From positions 1 through 13,660 of the forward strand of contig JAUVOZ010000038.1 in assembly GCA_030598885.1 (NCBI GenBank): a stretch of DNA of 13,660 nucleotides, written 5' to 3'. The DNA is from Anaerolineae bacterium. Lineage in GTDB: Bacteria; Chloroflexota; Anaerolineae; Anaerolineales; E44-bin32. How positions within the stretch are numbered: the stretch's first letter is position 1; every line of letters begins with the position of its first letter. The position numbers and the translations under genes are program-made. Below the pieces are notes generated by a model. That model was given only the letters and a program-made list of their open reading frames with translations. It searched no databases and had not been told where the DNA came from. This document shows, in pieces, positions 1 through 7,563 of this stretch.

Positions 1-1
1 A

Positions 2-418
2 GCGCTGCGTGTCTACGAACAGGTCCGTACCATCGATACCAGTGATGAGGAAGCCCGTAGCAATGTCATCGACCTCAACCTACGACTTGGTCAGGAGGAG
101 CAGGCTGCTCAAGAACTCGATAGCTACTTGGAATACCTGGTTCAGGCACAACGCAGTTCGGAGGCACTGAATTTGCTCGAAGAGTTAGCGCGTAAACACC
201 CGGGTAAGCAACCGCTCCATGCCCGGCTGGCGGAAGCCTATCGGGCAGCTGGCCGCAAAGCAGACGCTATCGCACAGTATGACGCTCTTGGAGAGATCCA
301 GCTTGACGCTGAGCAGAATCAGGAAGCAATCAAGACCATCCAGACGATCATCGACCTTGAACCCCCTGACCTCGAGGGTTACCGTGAATTACTGCGAAAT
401 CTCAAAGACCGCCCATGA
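2..418 (+). CDS. TPR-repeat protein, C-terminal part (partial, runs in from the left edge)
   Basis: The reading frame is open from base 2, so the gene begins before the window and about 138 residues are visible. The protein is rich in Ala, Leu, Glu and Gln and shows helix-turn-helix repeats of about 34 residues of tetratricopeptide type. Examples are the stretch around 'ALNLLEELARKHPG' followed by 'LHARLAEAYRAAGRKADAI', then 'EAIKTIQTIIDLEPPD'. TPR arrays bind partner proteins; no catalytic domain is visible here and the missing N-terminal part could carry one. A TTG near position 128 is in frame but is an internal Leu codon, not a start. The gene ends 31 bases before cdaA on the same strand, so the two may be co-transcribed. 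The TPR call is firm, but the specific role is unknown. Confidence 0.8.
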   Translation, partial: ALRVYEQVRTIDTSDEEARSNVIDLNLRLGQEEQAAQELDSYLEYLVQAQRSSEALNLLEELARKHPGKQPLHARLAEAYRAAGRKADAIAQYDALGEIQLDAEQNQEAIKTIQTIIDLEPPDLEGYRELLRNLKDRP

Positions 419-449
419 TCCTACTCTTGGTCAATGGTGAATCATTACC

Positions 450-1325
450 ATGAGCAATATCCTGAGCGAGCTTACCTTTTACTTTCAACGATTTGACTGG
501 CTGAGCTTTGTCGATCTGCTCCTGGTTACAGCCATCGCCTTCTTCTTGTTAAGACTTGTTAAGGGTACTCAGGCAGTTGTCCTGATTCGGGGTTTGATCT
601 TACTGATCATTGTCACCACCTTGTTGACCATCTTGCGTGGCCTCCCGGCTTTCTCATGGTTGCTGCGAACCACACTCCCCGCCCTGCTGGTTGCGATCCC
701 AGTCATCTTCGCTCCAGAAATCCGCCGTGGTTTAGAACGCCTTGGTCGGGCTGGTAGTTTGTTATCACTTGGCTCCACGACCGATCACATGGAGCGGATG
801 ATCGATATCATCTGCAGCACCGCACAACGCCTGTCCGACCGACGCTACGGAGCGCTGATAGTGGCTGAGCGTGAAGTTCACCTTGATGAGTACATTGATA
901 CTGGCGTTCCGCTAGATGCACATCTGACCCCGGAATTACTACTGCAAATTTTCACCATTAATACTCCCCTGCACGACGGTGCGGTGATCCTGCGCGATGA
1001 TCGGGTCACCGCGGCTGCCTGTGTGTTGCCGCTCTCCGCTAGTGGAACCCTATCTCGCTCGCCAGATCGCCAGATGGGCCTACGTCATCGCGCGGCGCTT
1101 GGGATCAGCGAAGTCAGCGATTCGGTGACCGTTGTAGTGTCCGAGGAGACAGGTAATATCTCCGTCGCCCATAACGGTCGTTTAATTCGCCGCCTTAATC
1201 GCAAAAACCTGGGCAACATCCTAACCAGCTTCTTACGCCGTAGAACGGTGCGCGGGTTGCCTGCCTGGCTCGATAGTCTGCCAATCCCCTGGCTCAAACC
1301 CCGCGGCCAGGCTCCCAGAGACTGA
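450..1325 (+). CDS. cdaA: Diadenylate cyclase CdaA (c-di-AMP synthase, DisA_N domain)
   Basis: Makes cyclic di-AMP from two ATP at the membrane; in other bacteria this messenger controls potassium and osmolyte transport and wall homeostasis. The 291 residues begin with three hydrophobic segments (about 20-36, 42-62 and 72-88), followed by a DisA_N catalytic domain (about 95-250). The domain has both diagnostic motifs, D176-G-A and R212-H-R, with the intervening 'TPLHDGAV' and 'MGLRHRAALG' contexts intact. The length and layout are those of membrane CdaA, not of DNA-binding DisA. The ATG at 450 gives the full first membrane segment, and the ribosome site is weak (GGTGA nine bases upstream). 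The YbbR-domain gene follows 12 bases later, which is the classic cdaA-cdaR pair. The basic C-terminal tail after residue 250 is variable in the family. Confidence 0.95.
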   Translation: MSNILSELTFYFQRFDWLSFVDLLLVTAIAFFLLRLVKGTQAVVLIRGLILLIIVTTLLTILRGLPAFSWLLRTTLPALLVAIPVIFAPEIRRGLERLGRAGSLLSLGSTTDHMERMIDIICSTAQRLSDRRYGALIVAEREVHLDEYIDTGVPLDAHLTPELLLQIFTINTPLHDGAVILRDDRVTAAACVLPLSASGTLSRSPDRQMGLRHRAALGISEVSDSVTVVVSEETGNISVAHNGRLIRRLNRKNLGNILTSFLRRRTVRGLPAWLDSLPIPWLKPRGQAPRD

Positions 1326-1337
1326 GAGGAACGATCA

Positions 1338-2588
1338 ATGCTTCAATGGCTTCGGGCAAACCTGGGAACCTTGCTTCTGGCTTTTGTCATGGCGCTAACA
1401 GTATGGGTAGCCGCCGTCAACCAGGACGACCCGATCGTAGAAAGTATCTACCCTCAACCTATCGAAATTGTCTATGCTGATCTTACCGAAGGAATGTTGA
1501 TCGTTGGTCATACCCCCCAAGATGCAAATGTTACTATACGAGCTCCGGATTCGGTATGGAAGGAACTATCTCCACAAGATATCTACCTCGAGGCTGACCT
1601 GAGCGGGCTTGAAGCTGGTATCTACCGGATTACGCTCAAACATCATGTCAACCGCGAGCCATCCCAAGTGACCGAGGTCGAACCCGAGGTAGTGATATTG
1701 ACCTTGGAGCCATCCACATCAAAAGAATTGGCGATTCAAGTATTGACGTTTGATCAACCTGCACTCGGCTATGTAGCGGAGGAACCAATCGCAGTACCAG
1801 ACCACGCCACTGTCGTTGGTCCCACATCGGTTGTAGAACAAATCTATGAGCTGCGGGCTGAAATCAGCCTCGCCAATCGCCGTGAAAGCTTGGATCAAGA
1901 AGTTGCTTTGATCCCGCTTGACGAAAACGGGAATGAGGTGAAAGGTGTCCTTATTCCAATCGAACAAGTACGCATTACAGTTCAAATCAAGCCTGGAGAA
2001 CGATATCGCCCAATATCGGTGATACCAGACATTGAAGGCCGGGAGGAATTGGAAGCCATCGGCCATTACCAGGTAACGGCAATTAACGTCATACCAAGAG
2101 AAGTCATCGTCTTTTCCTCCGATAAAGTAGTACTTGATGCCTTACCAGGTTATGTTGAAACTGTGCCTCTCAACATCCTCGATGAGACTCATCAGGTTGA
2201 ACGCCGCCTACCCCTCAACCTACCAGAGGGTGTCTCGTTGGTAGGTGATCAGAGCGTCCTGGTCCAGGTCACCATCGTTCCCGTCATGGAATCAATTACG
2301 ATCACCAGGGTGGTTGAAACCCAGGGGTTAGGCCCCGATCTTTACGCCTACTCCTCACCGGATACAGTGGATGTCATCCTTACCGGTCCTGCGGCTACTT
2401 TGGACGCCCTTCGGCCGGAGGATGTGCGGGTTGTGCTTGACCTGCTTGATCATGACACCGGCATCTACCAAATCGAGCCCCAAGTGATTTTATTACCCAC
2501 CGACCTCGAGTTTGACACGCCAATGCCTGCCACCATCGAGGTAAACATCACAACCACTCCACCGCCTGCACCCACCCCCACGTCTTGA
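1338..2588 (+). CDS. YbbR-domain protein, CdaR-type regulator of CdaA
   Basis: The 416-residue protein has one N-terminal membrane segment (about residues 8-27, 'LGTLLLAFVMALTVWVAAVN') and then an extracytoplasmic region made of about four YbbR-type beta-rich repeats. The repeats lie at about 40-125, 130-215, 225-310 and 320-405 and carry recurring patterns such as 'VTVQIKPGERYRPISV' and 'VDVILTGPAATLDALRPEDV'. It ends in a Pro/Thr-rich tail. In Firmicutes the equivalent CdaR binds CdaA and tunes c-di-AMP synthesis, and the same adjacency here supports that role. The ATG at 1338 has an AGAGGA ribosome site seven bases upstream, overlapping the end region of cdaA, so the two are probably translated from one message. 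The family assignment is strong, while the regulatory direction is inferred. Confidence 0.88.
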   Translation: MLQWLRANLGTLLLAFVMALTVWVAAVNQDDPIVESIYPQPIEIVYADLTEGMLIVGHTPQDANVTIRAPDSVWKELSPQDIYLEADLSGLEAGIYRITLKHHVNREPSQVTEVEPEVVILTLEPSTSKELAIQVLTFDQPALGYVAEEPIAVPDHATVVGPTSVVEQIYELRAEISLANRRESLDQEVALIPLDENGNEVKGVLIPIEQVRITVQIKPGERYRPISVIPDIEGREELEAIGHYQVTAINVIPREVIVFSSDKVVLDALPGYVETVPLNILDETHQVERRLPLNLPEGVSLVGDQSVLVQVTIVPVMESITITRVVETQGLGPDLYAYSSPDTVDVILTGPAATLDALRPEDVRVVLDLLDHDTGIYQIEPQVILLPTDLEFDTPMPATIEVNITTTPPPAPTPTS

Positions 2589-2594
2589 GCATCT

Positions 2595-3968
2595 ATGACC
2601 AAACCGGTCGTTGCGCTGGTAGGGCGCCCCAATGTTGGTAAATCGACCCTTTTCAACCGCCTAGCGGGAGAACGACTGGCAGTAGTCGACGACACTCCGG
2701 GCACAACCCGAGATCGCAAGGTAGCCGAAGCGGAGTGGAATGGGATAACTTTCGACATCGTCGACACCGGCGGTATAGATCCGACAAACCTTCGTCGCAA
2801 GGAACCACTTTCGGTTGACTCTGCCGACTACATCCCACAGATCCGCGCTCAGGCAGAGATGGCAGCTTATGAGGCTGATGTGATTCTATTCTTAGTGGAC
2901 GTTGAGAATGGTGTCACACCTGCCGATCAGGAAGTGGCCGGAATCCTCCGTAAGTTGCAACAGAAGCGCGCCGGCAAACTTTGGCCACCCGTGTTGCTTA
3001 TAGTCAACCGCTGTGATAACTCGCAGCGCCGAGCGCAAGCCGCCGAGTTCTATAGACTTGGTATGGGCGACCCTATCCCGATCTCCGCACTTCATGGCAC
3101 CGGAACTGGCGATATGCTCGACCAGCTGATCGAATCAATGGGCGCCAAGGCACGCCCAGAACTTGAGCCGGACACTTCGGTTAAGATCGCCATTGTGGGA
3201 CGACCTAACGTGGGCAAGTCCAGTCTGCTAAATCGATTATTGGGCGAGGAACGAGTTATCGTTTCTCCCATCCCTGGTACAACACGCGACGCGGTTGATA
3301 CTCAATTGACCTACCATGGTACACCTATCACATTAATTGATACCGCTGGGATTCGTCGGCGAGGTAGAATTGAGCCTGGTGTGGAGAAGTACTCCGTGTT
3401 ACGGGCGTTGAAAGCCATGGATCGTGCCGACGTTGTCTTGCTCCTGGTCGACGCGGCCGAAGGGGTGGCTGCCCAAGACGCCCACATCGCCGGGATGGCG
3501 ATCGACAAGATGAAAAGCGTTGTGGTGGTTGTGAACAAATGGGACGCTATATCAAAAGATACCCACACCATGCCCGCATATACGCTGCATGTCCGCGAGC
3601 AACTGAATTTCCTCGACTATGTACCGGTCCTCTTTATCTCTGCGTTGACCGGACAACGCATCGGTCAAGTTCTGCCCACCGCGCTACAGGTCCAAGAGGA
3701 ACGTTTGCGGCGCATTCCCACCGGCGAATTTAACCGGTTACTACAGCAGGCTCTCAGTGCTCACGCCCCACCTGCACGAAAGGGCAAACAACTTAAAATC
3801 ACCTTCGCCTCCCAGGTGCGGACCAACCCTCCTACATTTCTCTTCCATGTAAACGATCCTGAATTGGTGCACTTCAGCTACCAGCGCTATCTTGAGAACC
3901 GCATTCGGCACCATTATAGCTTTCTGGGCACACCTTTACGCCTTTCGTTCCGGCGGCGTTCATCATGA
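2595..3968 (+). CDS. der: Ribosome-assembly GTPase Der (EngA), two GTPase domains plus KH-like domain
   Basis: Essential GTPase that acts in maturation of the 50S ribosomal subunit. The 457 residues show the unique Der layout. GTPase domain 1 has a P-loop 'GRPNVGKST' at about 10-18 and G3 'DTGG' at 57-60. GTPase domain 2 has a P-loop 'GRPNVGKSS' at about 202-210, G3 'DTAG' at 249-252 and G4 'NKWD' at 314-317. A KH-like C-terminal domain (about 370-457) contains the usual 'PPARKGKQLKI' stretch. The G4 motif of domain 1 reads N138-R-C-D141 rather than the common NKxD. There is also a short insertion after the first DTGG (about residues 62-78). The gene starts six bases after the YbbR gene, without a clear ribosome site of its own, suggesting translational coupling. 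Confidence 0.97.
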   Translation: MTKPVVALVGRPNVGKSTLFNRLAGERLAVVDDTPGTTRDRKVAEAEWNGITFDIVDTGGIDPTNLRRKEPLSVDSADYIPQIRAQAEMAAYEADVILFLVDVENGVTPADQEVAGILRKLQQKRAGKLWPPVLLIVNRCDNSQRRAQAAEFYRLGMGDPIPISALHGTGTGDMLDQLIESMGAKARPELEPDTSVKIAIVGRPNVGKSSLLNRLLGEERVIVSPIPGTTRDAVDTQLTYHGTPITLIDTAGIRRRGRIEPGVEKYSVLRALKAMDRADVVLLLVDAAEGVAAQDAHIAGMAIDKMKSVVVVVNKWDAISKDTHTMPAYTLHVREQLNFLDYVPVLFISALTGQRIGQVLPTALQVQEERLRRIPTGEFNRLLQQALSAHAPPARKGKQLKITFASQVRTNPPTFLFHVNDPELVHFSYQRYLENRIRHHYSFLGTPLRLSFRRRSS

Positions 3969-4046
3969 ACGCAGGAAAGTAGCCGTGCGGTCGATGATAA
4001 CCCACATCAATAGGTCACATCTACTGTGAATTATTCATCTCTCACA

Positions 4047-4055
4047 TGATATAAT
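4047..4055 (+). promoter_or_regulatory. Extended -10 promoter upstream of lepB
   Basis: The bases TGaTATAAT form a perfect extended -10 element, with the hexamer at 4050-4055. A poor -35 match (GTGAAT at 4026-4031, 18-base spacer) fits an extended -10 promoter that does not need a good -35. The expected transcription start (about 4061-4063) falls on the A-run directly before the GTG start codon of lepB. Confidence 0.6.
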
Positions 4056-4063
4056 TCCCGAAA

Positions 4064-4669
4064 GTGACCGAATCACACGTGGATAAACCCGCGCCCCCGG
4101 AGTGGGGCGCCTCTTCATCACTCGGTTGTGGACGCCGATTTCTGCGTTTGCTGGGAGAATTATTCCAAACCGCTCTCATAGCATTGGTGCTCTTCCTAGC
4201 GGTTAACCTGATAACAGCCCGCATCCGGGTTGAAGGCATCAGTATGGAACCCAGCCTGCATGACGGCCAGTTTGTCGTTGTGAACCGGCTTGCCTATCGC
4301 TGGCATGAATTACAACGCGGGGATATTATCGTCTTCCACTTCCCACCCGACCCCAGCCGTCGGTTTATTAAACGCGTAATCGGCCTGCCTGGGGATGTTA
4401 TTTCCATCCATGACGGTCAGGTCTTTGTCAATGGTCTGTCGTTGACCGAACCCTACCTTGTTGATGAACCCCTTTACCATGGCGAGTGGCGGCTCACTCC
4501 AAGTGAGGTATTCGTACTCGGCGACAACCGGAACAACTCCTCCGATTCACAGAATTGGGGCCCATTACCTGAGGATGAGATCATTGGCAAGGCAATACTG
4601 ATTTACTGGCCACTGGAAGCTTTGAGTTTGATCCCTCACTATGATCTGGTCGGAGCAGCAGGGGAATGA
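4064..4669 (+). CDS. lepB: Signal peptidase I (type I leader peptidase)
   Basis: Membrane serine protease that cleaves signal peptides from secreted proteins. In the 201 residues a single membrane anchor (about 33-51) is followed by the signature boxes. Ser60 in 'GISMEPSL' is the nucleophile and Lys103 in 'FIKRVIGLPGD' is the general base. The 'GDNRNNSSDS' box lies at 153-162. The length suits a short, single-anchor bacterial enzyme. The GTG at 4064 is chosen because it is the most upstream in-frame start after the promoter; a second GTG at 4079 is the alternative. Neither has a Shine-Dalgarno sequence. The start lies only about 1-3 bases after the predicted transcription start, so the message may be leaderless. 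Confidence 0.95.
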   Translation: MTESHVDKPAPPEWGASSSLGCGRRFLRLLGELFQTALIALVLFLAVNLITARIRVEGISMEPSLHDGQFVVVNRLAYRWHELQRGDIIVFHFPPDPSRRFIKRVIGLPGDVISIHDGQVFVNGLSLTEPYLVDEPLYHGEWRLTPSEVFVLGDNRNNSSDSQNWGPLPEDEIIGKAILIYWPLEALSLIPHYDLVGAAGE

Positions 4670-4701
4670 CGGTACGCGTTTATATATATCATGGTCGGTT
4701 A

Positions 4702-4710
4702 TGCTAGAAT
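4702..4710 (+). promoter_or_regulatory. Candidate extended -10 promoter before the zinc-finger gene
   Basis: TGcTAGAAT matches the extended -10 consensus with one mismatch in the hexamer (4705-4710). The region where a -35 would sit is an AT repeat (4680-4689) with no good match. If real, it gives the zinc-finger gene at 4865 a leader of nearly 150 bases. No known riboswitch class was recognised in that leader. Confidence 0.35.
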
Positions 4711-4864
4711 TAACACAATCGGAGACTCGCTGAGACTCATCCCTGGGGAAGTGCCGATCTACTCAGATGCCATTCACCAAAGAACCTATGGCGATGAGTT
4801 CACTTTCTCCAAAGCACGAGCGTATGCCTGCCTGAAACCCCTTGCGTTGTTAGGATAATGCTGC

Positions 4865-5152
4865 ATGAACAATGAACCATTCTACCCTTGCCAGGAATGT
4901 AAGGTCGGCACCCTTCATCGCGATTACGCGTTCTTCTTCACCATCCAAGGTGGGCAACCGATCTGCGTACCTGATTTTCCGGCCTGGACATGTGACTTAT
5001 GCGGCCGACGTGATTACGATTCGGTTGCCTTAACCAAGCTCCAGGCAATATTTGAACCGGATCACCGTTCACGGCAGGAACAACACCAGTCTCCGAAGAT
5101 CGCCGACCAGGATCACACCTCAGTTCCAGTTGATCCACAAGTGCATATCTAG
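4865..5152 (+). CDS. YgiT-type zinc-finger domain protein, orphan
   Basis: A 95-residue protein with two Cys-x-x-Cys pairs (C9/C12 and C43/C46) about 30 residues apart around a beta-rich middle. This is the pattern of the zinc-binding N-terminal domain of MqsA/YgiT antitoxins. The C-terminal third is polar and charged (Gln, His, Asp rich), probably disordered. It does not contain the helix-turn-helix DNA-binding domain of full MqsA. Such short YgiT-type proteins are often encoded just after a small toxin gene (MqsR-like or DUF4258). The 195 bases upstream hold no recognisable toxin, so an antitoxin role is not supported here. The ATG at 4865 has an AGG ten bases upstream. The family call is good and the function is unknown. 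Confidence 0.75.
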   Translation: MNNEPFYPCQECKVGTLHRDYAFFFTIQGGQPICVPDFPAWTCDLCGRRDYDSVALTKLQAIFEPDHRSRQEQHQSPKIADQDHTSVPVDPQVHI

Positions 5153-5330
5153 TCAACCGATGGTATGCCCATAGGTGGTTATTAATATCTACACTGAAAA
5201 ACGCCCGAGCACGAGAAAGGGAACGGTAGCGTCCAGTCGGGTATACCCACAACCGGAAAGATTTAACGTTTTTATGCTTGATGGACGCATCGTTCGGGAA
5301 ATTAATCAACACCACTTGGGGTGATCCAGC

Positions 5331-6965
5331 ATGTCTGAAAATAACCACGCCCTCTCACCACCGCGGGTGATCGTCATCGCCGATATCGAAAGTAACGCCC
5401 AGGCGCTGGTCGACCGCGTGTTGAAGCCAGTAGGAATACCCGCCTGGATAGCAGGCCCAACAGCCCCGCCCCCTGATGTGCTGATTGTCGATGTAACCCA
5501 ACTACGTGGGGATCCCTTAAGCAGCCTACGGATATTGCGCTCAGATGGTGAGGAAGCGCCAGCCATCGTGCTGGCTGCACATCTCCCACATACCCGCCTG
5601 CGTGACCTGTTTCGTCTCAGCGTTAGAGACTTCCTACTTAAGCCTTATCGTCCAGCTGAATTATGCCAATCTGTCCAAGATGTTTATGAAGCACATTCCA
5701 CCGAAACCAACACTCAAATCCTATCCCAGCGGCTGGATGTCATGCGTGAACAGGTCCGCCTCCGTTCGGAGGAGATTCGTGTGTTGAGCGAGATCGGACG
5801 GGTGGTCGTCAGCCTGGGAGACCTCGACACCATCCTACGGCGTGTAGTTGAGGCGGCGACATTCATAACTGATGCTGAGGAGTCGAGCATCTACCTTGCT
5901 GAACCGGGCACTAATGAACTCGTCCTAAGGGCTACTAAGCAGGCTGGGGAACGGTATGCCTCTTTGAAACGTCTGCGAGTAGAAGATACTGTGATTGGGG
6001 AGATCATGGCCACCGGAAAGCCCGTTCTTCGCCAGCGGTCTCTCGAGGGTGGTCCGATCAAGATCCAGACCGGTTTCTTAGTTCAATCACTGATCAAAGT
6101 CCCGATACGTGTAAGTAGCAATATAGTTGGTGTACTTGGAATCTACAATTGGTTGACACCCCGTTCTTTCACCGATCACCATTTGACGCTACTCAATGCT
6201 CTCGCTCATTGGACTGGAGTTGCGCTCGAGCATGCTGAACTACTCCGGCTGGCAGAACCAGCGGTACCAACTAACGTCCAAATCACCGCCGCCCCACTGA
6301 ACCTCATCGCCGGGATCGAGCAAGCCATCGAAACCTTGGAACCTCTTCTCACCAAATCCTTGGGTCAGGTGAGCGACAGCCAACATCAGCAGCTGCGTTC
6401 TTTACACAATCATCTTAAAGAACTGCGTTCTTTACCCATGGCTACCCTCAATCCCGAAGAAGCCAAGGAAATGATCGACCTACCTGGCTTGTTAGATCAA
6501 GTCGTCGATGAACTCCGCCTTTCAGCAACTCAACGAGGACTTGACCTGAGCGCCGAGCACACCCCTACGATACCACTCTTCCGCGGTGATAGAGGCCGAA
6601 CAAGGCGGGTAGTTGAAACGCTTGTGTCCGCCGCCATCCGACGCACAAACAAAGGCCGTATTATCCTTGAGGCCCACCTGTTCGAAGTTCAGGACGGTCA
6701 GAGTGAAAGCCTACCCATTCCCGAGAAACTTTACCCGCTGGACGGATTGTGGGCTGCGGTAAGGATTTCTGATAGTAGTCCTGGACTATCTCCAGACACA
6801 ATACGATCCCTGACTGTTCGCGATTCAGATCCATCGAGCGGCCAGATGGGTCCTGGCCTTTCAATGGGTGAAATCCGCATGATTGTTGAAAGCATGGGGG
6901 GGACCTTGTGGTACGAGCAAACACCAGCGTCCTCGACGATCACCTTCGCCATGCCAATCATCTGA
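5331..6965 (+). CDS. REC-GAF-HATPase-like sensor protein, probably a degenerate histidine kinase
   Basis: This 544-residue cytoplasmic protein has three parts. A receiver-like domain (about 12-122) keeps D18, a phospho-acceptor candidate D54 in 'DVLIVDVT' and K104 in 'LKPY'. A helical linker (about 125-160) leads into a GAF domain (about 165-305) ending 'ALAHWTGVALEHAELL'. The C-terminal region (about 385-543) resembles a histidine-kinase ATPase: 'VRISDSSPGLSPDTIRSL' is like the G1 box and 'MGPGLSMGEIRMIVESMGGT' is like the G2 region. The N-box Asn is replaced ('LVSAAIRRTNKGR'), and the region before it (315-380) shows no H-box with a phospho-accepting His. It may therefore act as a binding or signalling scaffold rather than an active kinase. 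A 177-residue protein follows 13 bases later, probably in the same operon. The ligand and partner are unknown. Confidence 0.8.
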   Translation: MSENNHALSPPRVIVIADIESNAQALVDRVLKPVGIPAWIAGPTAPPPDVLIVDVTQLRGDPLSSLRILRSDGEEAPAIVLAAHLPHTRLRDLFRLSVRDFLLKPYRPAELCQSVQDVYEAHSTETNTQILSQRLDVMREQVRLRSEEIRVLSEIGRVVVSLGDLDTILRRVVEAATFITDAEESSIYLAEPGTNELVLRATKQAGERYASLKRLRVEDTVIGEIMATGKPVLRQRSLEGGPIKIQTGFLVQSLIKVPIRVSSNIVGVLGIYNWLTPRSFTDHHLTLLNALAHWTGVALEHAELLRLAEPAVPTNVQITAAPLNLIAGIEQAIETLEPLLTKSLGQVSDSQHQQLRSLHNHLKELRSLPMATLNPEEAKEMIDLPGLLDQVVDELRLSATQRGLDLSAEHTPTIPLFRGDRGRTRRVVETLVSAAIRRTNKGRIILEAHLFEVQDGQSESLPIPEKLYPLDGLWAAVRISDSSPGLSPDTIRSLTVRDSDPSSGQMGPGLSMGEIRMIVESMGGTLWYEQTPASSTITFAMPII

Positions 6966-6978
6966 GTGGAGCAGGATC

Positions 6979-7512
6979 ATGGCCACTAAGTCAATCTCCG
7001 TAGAGATCTACACCGCAAGCCACCGCATCTTGGGTCGAGTAAGCCCCGGCGCCACAGGGCTGTTGAGCTACCTCAATATCCCGACCACATCTTATCTTGA
7101 GATCGAGGGTGCCCACGTGATGCGTCTGCATCAGCCAGGTCGCCTGGCAGCTCGTCACCCAGCCTTATGGATCGTGAAGAGTGAAATTGTTACAATACTG
7201 CTAAGCAGTCGAGCTGAGCTTGGACCTACGGCGTACGTGAGGGGTGGTTACTCAACAACTAAACCCCATTGGATTCGAATTATTATGGGCGGTTACGAGC
7301 TACGGGGCTTCGTTGAGACCCCCGGTAAATTCAGCTTCGGAGCATTAATGTTCGAGGGCGATAGCATATTCATTCCTCTCTACAGTGGCGAGTTGGGCGC
7401 TATCCTGTTCCCTGCAGTTAGGGGCGAATCTCCTGCAATGGTTTTCAACCGCAATATGGTTGATGCCATCGGCTTGCTGTCTAAAGATGAGATTCCGGCA
7501 GTAGCTGAGTAG
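6979..7512 (+). CDS. Hypothetical protein, beta-rich, possible internal duplication
   Basis: Not recognised. The 177 residues have no signal peptide, membrane segment or Cys cluster. They are rich in Val, Ile, Gly and Leu, as in beta-sheet proteins. Two halves look alike in spacing: 'RILGRVSPGATGLLSYLNI' (early) and 'ELRGFVETPGKFSFGALMF' (late) are each followed by a strand-rich stretch and a similar closing segment ('ALWIVKSEIVTILL' and 'AMVFNRNMVDAIGLL'), suggesting a duplicated fold. The reading frame is open further upstream to 6883, overlapping the preceding gene, but the ATG at 6979 has a GGAGCAGG ribosome site and is the likely start. It lies 13 bases after the sensor gene and 51 bases before tpiA. 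It may work with the sensor protein, but this is inferred only from the neighbourhood. Confidence 0.7.
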   Translation: MATKSISVEIYTASHRILGRVSPGATGLLSYLNIPTTSYLEIEGAHVMRLHQPGRLAARHPALWIVKSEIVTILLSSRAELGPTAYVRGGYSTTKPHWIRIIMGGYELRGFVETPGKFSFGALMFEGDSIFIPLYSGELGAILFPAVRGESPAMVFNRNMVDAIGLLSKDEIPAVAE

Positions 7513-7563
7513 GTGGGCTAGGTTCGTCAAACAAACTGCAGCTATTCATGAGGTAACATTTCC

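Noticed and set aside
4711..4864. Riboswitch (TPP- or cobalamin-like) in the leader of the zinc-finger gene, suggested by CTGAGA and GGGGAAG stretches
   Set aside because: The other conserved blocks of those classes are missing, and the downstream gene gives no matching function.
5239..5248. Perfect 10-base palindrome GGGTATACCC upstream of the sensor gene
   Set aside because: A single short palindrome with no second copy or identified regulator; too weak to call an operator.
6393..6437. Repeated CTGCGTTCTTTAC in the sensor gene
   Set aside because: It lies inside coding sequence, encodes Leu-Arg-Ser-Leu in both copies and occurs only twice.
6883..6978. Longer start for the 177-residue hypothetical protein
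   Set aside because: It would overlap the sensor gene by over 80 bases without a ribosome site; the ATG at 6979 has one.
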